Assembly: GCA_030621975.1 (NCBI GenBank)
Contig: JAUXGQ010000191.1
Coordinates: forward strand, 1-5,066
Origin: Gammaproteobacteria bacterium
GTDB taxonomy: Bacteria > Pseudomonadota > Gammaproteobacteria > Chromatiales > Chromatiaceae
Reading direction: 5' to 3'
DNA length: 5,066 nucleotides
Shown piece by piece: positions 1 through 4,829 of this stretch. Each line of letters begins with the position of its first letter. The first letter of the stretch is position 1. The translations under genes and the position numbers were made by a program. The notes under the pieces were generated by a model. It made no database searches, was not told the origin of the DNA, and saw nothing but the letters and a program-made list of their open reading frames with translations.

Positions 1-432
1 GCAGGGGTGACAAACCTTGAAGTCGTTTTTCAGTATCGGTACCATTGGTTCGCCACAAAATGGGCAGTGCTGTGGCTGCACATAGTCTTTGTCGCTGTTG
101 TCCTGAAACATCCAGTAGTAAGTTTTTCTCATTACATTGTATTGTTGTGCAAGTTCGAGTCCTTCCAGGTTTATCGAGCCGATTTCATCTAGCAATTTTT
201 GTTTTGCCCATTCCTGGTATTCAACACTGTCGCGCCATAAGGTAAAGAGTGAGCTGTAAAGCTGTCGCCACTTGTTGATTGCGTCTGCTAACTCGTCGGA
301 TACATTCGCGTCCTCTAACGAAACAGGATTTTTGCACTGTATACAGTGAAGCGGTGACTCCGGCAGTGATCCCTGCAAGATGACGGGTGTGTCGTTGGAG
401 CAATGGCAAGTCTTTTCTGGATCCGGTTTCAT
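1..432 (-). CDS. Partial zinc-ribbon protein (DUF2310-like C-terminal half), runs off the left edge
   Basis: The frame is open from the ATG at 432 to the window edge, giving 144 residues with no stop, so the C-terminus is missing. A TAA lies four codons upstream of the ATG, so 432 is the only ATG start in the frame; no good Shine-Dalgarno is visible. Four Cys pairs are present: C9-H-C11, C30-I-Q-C33, C123-P-F-C126 and C141-H-P-C144. The last two pairs, about 14 residues apart, form a classic zinc-ribbon. Between them lies a helical, Trp/Tyr-rich stretch (about residues 45-115). The layout (an SPLxC..C segment, a helical middle, a YYW segment, then CPxCG) resembles the C-terminal half of DUF2310 zinc-ribbon proteins, which have no established function. 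That family match is from memory. Codon use is A/T-richer than in the right-hand genes. It follows the AhpD-like gene by 92 nt on the same strand and could be co-transcribed with it. Confidence 0.65.
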   Translation of the reverse strand, partial: MKPDPEKTCHCSNDTPVILQGSLPESPLHCIQCKNPVSLEDANVSDELADAINKWRQLYSSLFTLWRDSVEYQEWAKQKLLDEIGSINLEGLELAQQYNVMRKTYYWMFQDNSDKDYVQPQHCPFCGEPMVPILKNDFKVCHPC

Positions 433-524
433 GGAAGACGATTACTATGCAAGTTTCAGTATTTTGCTTAATTACCCTATTGAATAGTTGAAAGGCGGTT
501 AATTGTCGTTGTATCGGGCGGTTA

Positions 525-1079
525 TCAGCCGAAAGATCCCTGAATATCCACATTGAAGGCTTTGAGCAACAGGTCTACAGCGTAGTTACGGACGGTATAG
601 TTGGCTGCGTCGTAAATATCCCTATCCTCCCAGCCGTTGGCGTAGGCGATTTCCAGATCGGCGGCCTCCACCTCATCGGAATTGAGGACAATCTTTAACA
701 CCAGCATCAACAGGATTCTTTCTTTCTGGGGTAGAGGGGCGGTGGAAGGGTCCTCTTGTGCGCTACGAAGGTCATCCAATTCCATTCCATTTTCGATCAT
801 TATTCCCTCGCTCGTGGTGACGCAGTACTTGCAGTCGTTTTTGGCTGCCACGAGATATCGCATCATGGCGAGTAGGTTGGAGCTAAGGCGGGGGTGCGTT
901 TCGTAGTGGCCAAGAAATTCCGTGAACTCGGCAAGGATGGTGGGGCTCACGCCCATGAGCCGTAGGGGATCGGGAACGAAGCCCATAATTTCGTTGGCGG
1001 CGACCAGCATTTTCTCGACCGCTTCTTCCTGGCCTACAGGGGGGGTCGGTTGCATCAGGGGGGTCCGGGGGGTGTTCAT
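525..1079 (-). CDS. AhpD-like / carboxymuconolactone decarboxylase-fold protein with a lone CxxC
   Basis: A 184-aa protein of the AhpD/CMD alkylhydroperoxidase-like superfamily, whose members are small all-helical cytoplasmic proteins that often use a CxxC disulfide in peroxide reduction. Seen here: a Pro-rich N-terminus (residues 1-15), the GFVPDPLRLM segment (33-42) typical of peroxidase-related members, the redox pair C83-K-Y-C86, and a C-terminal GWEDRDIYDAANYTVRN helix pair (149-165). The residue four after the second Cys, usually His in AhpD, is Ser90. The usual Glu about 12 before the first Cys is Ala71. The proton-relay partners of classical AhpD are therefore missing, and peroxidase activity should not be assumed. 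The ATG at 1079 is supported by a strong AGAGGAGAG about six bases upstream. The gene is divergent from the LCIB-like gene, and nothing ties its function to that locus. Confidence 0.85.
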   Translation of the reverse strand: MNTPRTPLMQPTPPVGQEEAVEKMLVAANEIMGFVPDPLRLMGVSPTILAEFTEFLGHYETHPRLSSNLLAMMRYLVAAKNDCKYCVTTSEGIMIENGMELDDLRSAQEDPSTAPLPQKERILLMLVLKIVLNSDEVEAADLEIAYANGWEDRDIYDAANYTVRNYAVDLLLKAFNVDIQGSFG

Positions 1080-1085
1080 GAGTAT

Positions 1086-1094
1086 CTCTCCTCT
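1086..1094 (-). promoter_or_regulatory. Shine-Dalgarno of the AhpD-like gene
   Basis: On the minus strand this reads AGAGGAGAG, a near-ideal ribosome binding site a few bases before the ATG at 1079. It fixes the start codon. Confidence 0.75.
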
Positions 1095-1114
1095 GTAGTG
1101 ATTAACCGAAAAGA

Positions 1115-1142
1115 ATCTTAGCGCGTAGAGGAGAATTGATAA
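1115..1142 (-). promoter_or_regulatory. Candidate sigma-70 promoter for the AhpD-like gene
   Basis: On the minus strand, TTATCA (1142-1137, 4 of 6 matches to the -35 consensus) and TAAGAT (1120-1115, 5 of 6 matches to TATAAT) are separated by 16 bases. They would give a short leader ending in the AGAGGAGAG ribosome site. The spacing and position are right but the -35 is mediocre, so this is only a candidate. Confidence 0.3.
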
Positions 1143-1190
1143 TTACCCCTGCACGAAAATCATAATTTCCGATTTGGAAAGAATGGTTCA

Positions 1191-1269
1191 GGGGTCAAGT
1201 CTGTTATCTAATGTCATTCTCAGTGCGCCGTGAATCGATGGTTTTTGTTGGAATGTGAGACCTGACCCC
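1191..1269. repeat. 79-bp element bounded by 12-bp imperfect inverted repeats (MITE/REP-like)
   Basis: The left arm GGGGTCAAGTCT (1191-1202) and the right arm AGACCTGACCCC (1258-1269) are inverted copies with one mismatch. In minus-strand RNA that mismatch becomes a G-U pair, so the 12-bp stem can form fully; in plus-strand RNA it is A-C. The AGACCTGACCCC motif is one I associate, from memory, with short dispersed repeats in gammaproteobacterial genomes. No target-site duplication is visible outside the arms and no transposase is encoded inside. It may be a non-autonomous element relic or a single palindromic repeat; a regulatory hairpin is the alternative. Confidence 0.5.
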
Positions 1270-1391
1270 CTACCGCTTGCGGTTGACTTGAAGGTTCTCA
1301 TCGTGAAAATGTGTGCTATGCGCCGCCGCACAGGCATCCATTACGGAAAGGCCGCTTCGCCAATCCAAGCAAACGGGGTTTAAAAACTGAC

Positions 1392-2537
1392 ATGTACGGT
1401 ACCACCGGATCGATCTCCAGCCTGCTCGGTTCCTTCCACATGGCGGATGTGTCCATGCGTTACAGTCGCTTCGTGCCGAGGGTGTACAACCTGGCCCGCT
1501 CACTCGGGTTCGAGCGCGGGAAAATAATGCCTTCCCGGGCATTTTGCTCCGACGAAAGCCAGGGTTACCCGATTATCCTGATCGGCAAGCATTTCGGCAC
1601 CTTTCCGTTCAACCACGGGCTGGTGGGAGGCATCGTCGCCACCGACCGGCACGGCCCCCATGCGCACCACGGGAAAGACCTGGTGATCATTCAGGCGAGT
1701 CACGTGGGATACGACCCGGAATCGAGCCGGTTCGGGGTCTATCGTCGCCTGCAGACGGAAAAACAGACCGAGACGACGAACTGTGGGAAGATCTGCGGCG
1801 CCCTGGATTGGTATCTCCATGAGTATGAGTTCGCGCGCAAGAATATCTACCTGCGCGAGGCGCAGGGCGAGAAGCAGATCGTCATCGACAACCAGCTCCT
1901 ACACTCCGATCGCGAGCAGGGTCTGCTGCTGAAGCTCAGTCAGCTTGCGCTGGTCGGAAACGAAGCAAACCCCATGCCGAAGGCCTGCCTCAGCACATCG
2001 AAAATATTCGACGCCTCCCCCGCCCTCGTCAGGCACCTGGCGGATTACGAGTGGAAACCCGGCGCCGGGGAGCCGATCGGCACAAGGCTTCACCCGGACC
2101 TTTTCTTCTTCCGGCGCCAGATCAGCCACCACCCCGAAGGCCGCGATCATCTGGAGAAAAACCTCATTGGCGTCATGCCCTTCGTGGTGACGTCGAAATG
2201 GCCGGCATTGACGGCCGCCCAGGCGAACTCGCAAGTGGAGTTCGATCGCGCATTCAGAACCATCGTTCAAGAAGAGTCGTACGCGGGCAAAAAGGTACTG
2301 TTCATCTCCGGTCTCAACGTGGACATCTCACCCCGCGAGGTCCAGGTCTTTCCGCTCACGAAATTCATCCCCTGGGCTGCTTACTTCCAGAACACCGACG
2401 GAAGCCACGAGACCTGGGAACAGCCCGAGCTTTTCCAAAGATTAAAGGAGCAACCGATCGATAATCCGGACCAGATCGACCTGGAGAGGGCTATCGATAT
2501 CATGGAGGGGGCGAAAGAGATCCGGCTGCCGTTCTGA
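1392..2537 (+). CDS. LCIB/LCIC-family beta-carbonic-anhydrase-like protein
   Basis: A 381-aa soluble protein with no signal peptide or membrane segments. Numbering from the ATG at 1392, it shows C52-S-D54-E55, then FNHGLVGG (73-80), H104-V-G-Y-D108, a double Arg (118-119) and C131-G-K-I-C135-G-A-L. This order matches the LCIB/LCIC family of algae and some bacteria, where a CxDE motif, a HxGxD motif and a CGA motif supply the Cys-His-Cys zinc site and Asp of a beta-CA fold. C52, H104 and C135 are the likely zinc ligands. Family members interconvert CO2 and bicarbonate or help recapture CO2; some purified members are inactive. The roughly 190 C-terminal residues after the CA-like core are not recognised. 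The frame stays open up to a GTG at 1311, adding 27 residues with no family look, so I prefer 1392; its ribosome site is weak (GGGG at 1376-1379). It lies 85 nt before the transporter. The match is from recall, not a search. Confidence 0.65.
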   Translation: MYGTTGSISSLLGSFHMADVSMRYSRFVPRVYNLARSLGFERGKIMPSRAFCSDESQGYPIILIGKHFGTFPFNHGLVGGIVATDRHGPHAHHGKDLVIIQASHVGYDPESSRFGVYRRLQTEKQTETTNCGKICGALDWYLHEYEFARKNIYLREAQGEKQIVIDNQLLHSDREQGLLLKLSQLALVGNEANPMPKACLSTSKIFDASPALVRHLADYEWKPGAGEPIGTRLHPDLFFFRRQISHHPEGRDHLEKNLIGVMPFVVTSKWPALTAAQANSQVEFDRAFRTIVQEESYAGKKVLFISGLNVDISPREVQVFPLTKFIPWAAYFQNTDGSHETWEQPELFQRLKEQPIDNPDQIDLERAIDIMEGAKEIRLPF

Positions 2538-2543
2538 CTTGGG

Positions 2544-2571
2544 TTGACAGTCGCTGTGATGAGTATATGAT
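2544..2571 (+). promoter_or_regulatory. Strong sigma-70-type promoter before the DUF1538 gene
   Basis: TTGACA (2544-2549, perfect -35) and TATGAT (2566-2571, 5 of 6 matches to -10) are separated by 16 bases. Initiation would fall near 2578, giving a leader of about 45 bases. It starts seven bases after the stop codon of the LCIB-like gene, so the transporter-PII genes have their own promoter even if they are also read through from upstream. Confidence 0.7.
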
Positions 2572-2610
2572 CAACGCTGAATAACAAGTCAAAGCGTAAA
2601 GGACCATCTC

Positions 2611-2617
2611 GGGGGGA
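2611..2617 (+). promoter_or_regulatory. Purine-rich ribosome binding site of the DUF1538 gene
   Basis: GGGGGGA ends five bases before the ATG at 2623. It is G-rich rather than a textbook AGGAGG, but its position supports this start. Confidence 0.5.
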
Positions 2618-2622
2618 ACCTT

Positions 2623-4422
2623 ATGGCCGACCAATACCGCTTCGGGGACTACCAGCGGGAGTCCACAGCGACTCACGATGGCATCAGTTTCGACGATCTC
2701 ATAGATTTGAGGCCGAAGCTGGAAAAGGATGCCGAGGGCAATGTCATCCCCTATCAGGCGCCCCCGGTACGATTGACGGCCGACGAAACATTCAGGCTGC
2801 TTCGCCCCTATGTCTCGGTGCGTTTCATGGAGCAGATCAAGGCGGTCGTTCCATTGGGCGTCTACCTGGCCCTGTTTCAGATCCTGTTCCTGCAGCAGGT
2901 TGTGGAGGACTCCTGGGTGATCACCGGCGGTCTTTTCGCCGTGATAGCGGGACTGATGTTTTTCATGGAAGGACTCAAGCTTGGTCTCATGCCATTCGGC
3001 ACCATAATCGGCCGTAATCTGCCCAGAAACTCACCCTTGCCAGTGGTGTTGTTTGTCACCCTGCTGCTGGGCATCGGGGTAACCTTTGCGGAGCCCGCCA
3101 TCGGGGCGCTGCAGACGGCAGGACAAAATCTTTCGGTTGAACGGGCGCCCTATCTGTACGCGGTGCTGAACTTCTGGTCTACGGAACTGGTCCTGGTGGT
3201 GGGTTTAAGTGTGGGCCTCGCGGCCGTAATCGGAACCTTGCGGTTTCTTTACAGCTGGAGCCTGAAACCTCTGATCTACGCGACACTGGCGCCGTTATTG
3301 TCGTTGACCGTGTACGCCTCGGCTGACCCGGAGATGCAGAAGGTAATCGGCCTGGCCTGGGATTGCGGCGCGGTCACCACTGGACCGGTCACGGTGCCGT
3401 TGGTGTTAGCGCTGGGTATCGGCATCGCCGCTGCCGCCGGCAAGGGAGACTCGGGGTTGTCCGGCTTCGGTATCGTTACGCTCGCTTCGCTGTTTCCCAT
3501 TATCGGCGTGTTTCTTCTTGCTTTGTACGTTTCGAGTACCTCAACCCCTGCTGAAATCATCGAAACCGCCCGGCAAGCCGCAGCAGCCGCCGGGACCGTG
3601 GAACCCGCCTGGTTTGAGCGCAGCCCCGGCGCAGAGATTGTCCTTGGTGTGCGCGCCATCCTGCCCTTGGTGTTGTTCCTGTTTCTGGTGCTGAAGTTCA
3701 TCGTGAAGGAAGAACTCGAAAACCCGGTCGAGATTTTGTACGGCATCGGCCTTACTGTCGTAGGGATGTGCATATTCAACCTGGGACTCACGTATGGGCT
3801 TTCCAAACTGGGCGCCAGCGCCGGCGAAATGGTGCCGTCCGCGTTTATGCAGATCCCCGGAGCGCCTGAGTCACCTATCTACGTCTATTTTGTGGGATTG
3901 ACCCTGGCGCTGGCGTTTGCCTGGTTCCTGGGTTTCGGCTCAACCATTGCCGAACCGGCGCTCAACGCCTTGGGTATTACCACTGAGAACCTCACCAACG
4001 GTGTGTTCAAAAAGAAGACCTTGATCAGTGCCGTCTCCATCGGGGTCGGATTCGGTATCGCTATCGGTCTGTCCAAGTTGATCTTCGATTTGCCGCTGGT
4101 CTGGCTGCTCGTCCCCGGCTATCTGCTGACCGTTGTTCTGACCTACTTCTCCACCGAGGAGTTCGTCAATATCGCGTGGGACAGTGCCGGGGTGACCACC
4201 GGCCCCATCACGGTACCGCTGGTGCTGGCCATGGGATTGGGTTTCGGTAATGCCACCGACGCCGTGGAAGGCTTCGGAATTCTCTGCATGGCTTCCATCG
4301 GCCCCATCCTGACCGTGATGATCACCGGTCTTTGGTCGCAGTATCAGGCCAGGGCACTGGCCTCAGCGGAGACACAAGTCCCTCTCGCAACCACTGAACA
4401 GGAAAGTAAGGCCATATTATGA
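2623..4422 (+). CDS. DUF1538 family membrane protein, two tandem repeats; probable PII-regulated transporter
   Basis: A 599-aa polytopic inner-membrane protein. Residues 1-70 are polar and presumably cytoplasmic; hydrophobic segments then run from about 74 to 303 and from 338 to 571, with a polar linker (304-337) between. The two halves repeat the same motifs in order: FAEPAIGAL (155-163) and IAEPALNAL (442-450); WDCGAVTTGPVTVPLVLA (246-263) and WDSAGVTTGPITVPLVLA (519-536); GFGIVTLAS (281-289) and GFGILCMAS (550-558). This is the DUF1538 signature, and the duplicated fold with conserved Glu, Asp and TTGP loops inside hydrophobic segments is typical of secondary transporters. No substrate is established for the family to my knowledge. 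Its stop overlaps the start of a PII gene (ATGA), as for transporters gated by PII proteins (AmtB-GlnK, SbtA-SbtB), and a carbonic-anhydrase-like gene lies upstream. Bicarbonate or another inorganic-carbon species is thus a reasonable inferred substrate; an ion or other solute remains possible. Confidence 0.88.
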   Translation: MADQYRFGDYQRESTATHDGISFDDLIDLRPKLEKDAEGNVIPYQAPPVRLTADETFRLLRPYVSVRFMEQIKAVVPLGVYLALFQILFLQQVVEDSWVITGGLFAVIAGLMFFMEGLKLGLMPFGTIIGRNLPRNSPLPVVLFVTLLLGIGVTFAEPAIGALQTAGQNLSVERAPYLYAVLNFWSTELVLVVGLSVGLAAVIGTLRFLYSWSLKPLIYATLAPLLSLTVYASADPEMQKVIGLAWDCGAVTTGPVTVPLVLALGIGIAAAAGKGDSGLSGFGIVTLASLFPIIGVFLLALYVSSTSTPAEIIETARQAAAAAGTVEPAWFERSPGAEIVLGVRAILPLVLFLFLVLKFIVKEELENPVEILYGIGLTVVGMCIFNLGLTYGLSKLGASAGEMVPSAFMQIPGAPESPIYVYFVGLTLALAFAWFLGFGSTIAEPALNALGITTENLTNGVFKKKTLISAVSIGVGFGIAIGLSKLIFDLPLVWLLVPGYLLTVVLTYFSTEEFVNIAWDSAGVTTGPITVPLVLAMGLGFGNATDAVEGFGILCMASIGPILTVMITGLWSQYQARALASAETQVPLATTEQESKAIL

Positions 4423-4799
4423 GCGATCGAAAGATTACCTACTTGACCGATGTCGAGTTGCTTACCGTTGTTGTGCAACGTGATCAGGGCGAGGCCGTTC
4501 TCAAAGCGGCACGCGACGTAGGCGCAACAACCGGCGCCATCGGTTACTATGCGAAGGGTTTCGGTGTACGAGAGCGCCTGGGTCTGCTTGGGCTCGCGGT
4601 GGAGACGGAAAAGGACGTGATCAGCATGCTGATTTCCTCCGAGCAGCGGGACGTCGTGCTAGACCAGATCTATCGAGCGGCCAAACTGGATACGCCAGGC
4701 ATGGGCTACATCTACGTCACTCCGCTGGAGAAGGTCGCAACCTACATTCCCGACAGCCTGATGGCGCGGCTCGATAAGCACGAAGCATCGGTTGGTTAA
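4419..4799 (+). CDS. PII-family signalling protein, DUF1538-associated
   Basis: A 126-aa protein with the ferredoxin-like PII layout: beta strand LLTVVVQ (14-20), helix with GEAVLKAARDVGA (24-36), GAIGYYAKGFGVRE entering the T-loop (39-52), strand EKDVISMLIS (64-73), helix QRDVVLDQIYRAA (76-88), and the C-terminal DTPGMGYIYVTPLEKVATY (91-109), which corresponds to the GKIGDGKIFV-type segment of GlnB/GlnK. The canonical T-loop YRGAEY with its uridylylated Tyr is absent, and the C-terminal Arg pair of GlnB is replaced by ATYIPD. Regulation by GlnD is therefore unlikely, and the effector set probably differs from classical nitrogen PII. The ATG overlaps the DUF1538 stop (ATGA), with AAGG at 4408-4411 as ribosome site, so translation is probably coupled. 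Likely role (inference): a trimeric sensor that binds an adenine nucleotide and gates the adjacent transporter. Confidence 0.85.
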   Translation: MSDRKITYLTDVELLTVVVQRDQGEAVLKAARDVGATTGAIGYYAKGFGVRERLGLLGLAVETEKDVISMLISSEQRDVVLDQIYRAAKLDTPGMGYIYVTPLEKVATYIPDSLMARLDKHEASVG

Positions 4800-4829
4800 T
4801 TCGCGGCGGTAAACAGGTATCCAAACGCT

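Larger units (their letters stand above)
1080..1391. other. Divergent intergenic region without a convincing gene
   Basis: About 310 bases lie between the AhpD-like start and the preferred start of the LCIB-like gene. The stretch holds the AhpD-side ribosome site and candidate promoter, a small dyad TTTCC-GATTT-GGAAA (1166-1180), the 12-bp inverted repeat element (1191-1269), and a possible 24-codon leader ORF (1309-1383). I do not see a strong plus-strand promoter. TTGACT at 1283-1288 has no good -10 partner 16-18 bases on. No tRNA or riboswitch-like structure was recognised. Confidence 0.6.

Noticed and set aside
477..487. CTATTGAATAG palindrome between the two minus-strand genes
   Set aside because: It is short and A/T-rich, without a G/C stem or T-tract, and likely occurs by chance.
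221..553. Minus-strand 110-codon open frame
   Set aside because: It overlaps the Cys-rich zinc-ribbon gene in another frame and has no recognisable family features; the zinc-ribbon frame is clearly the coding one.
1283..1311. TTGACT as a -35 for the LCIB-like gene
   Set aside because: The hexamers at 16-18 base spacing (around 1305-1312) match the -10 consensus in only about two positions.
1899..2464. Open frames of 81-137 codons in other frames across the LCIB-like gene (plus and minus)
   Set aside because: They are Arg/Pro-rich translations without domain features, all overlapping the long conserved frame.
2574..2597. ACGCT...AGCGT inverted repeat in the leader of the DUF1538 gene
   Set aside because: A 5-bp stem with a 14-base loop and no U-tract is neither a terminator nor a convincing riboswitch.
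3276..3806. Minus-strand 176-codon open frame inside the DUF1538 gene
   Set aside because: It is antisense to well-conserved DUF1538 repeat motifs, has low-complexity Ala/Pro/Thr/Ser composition, and is a typical GC-rich shadow.
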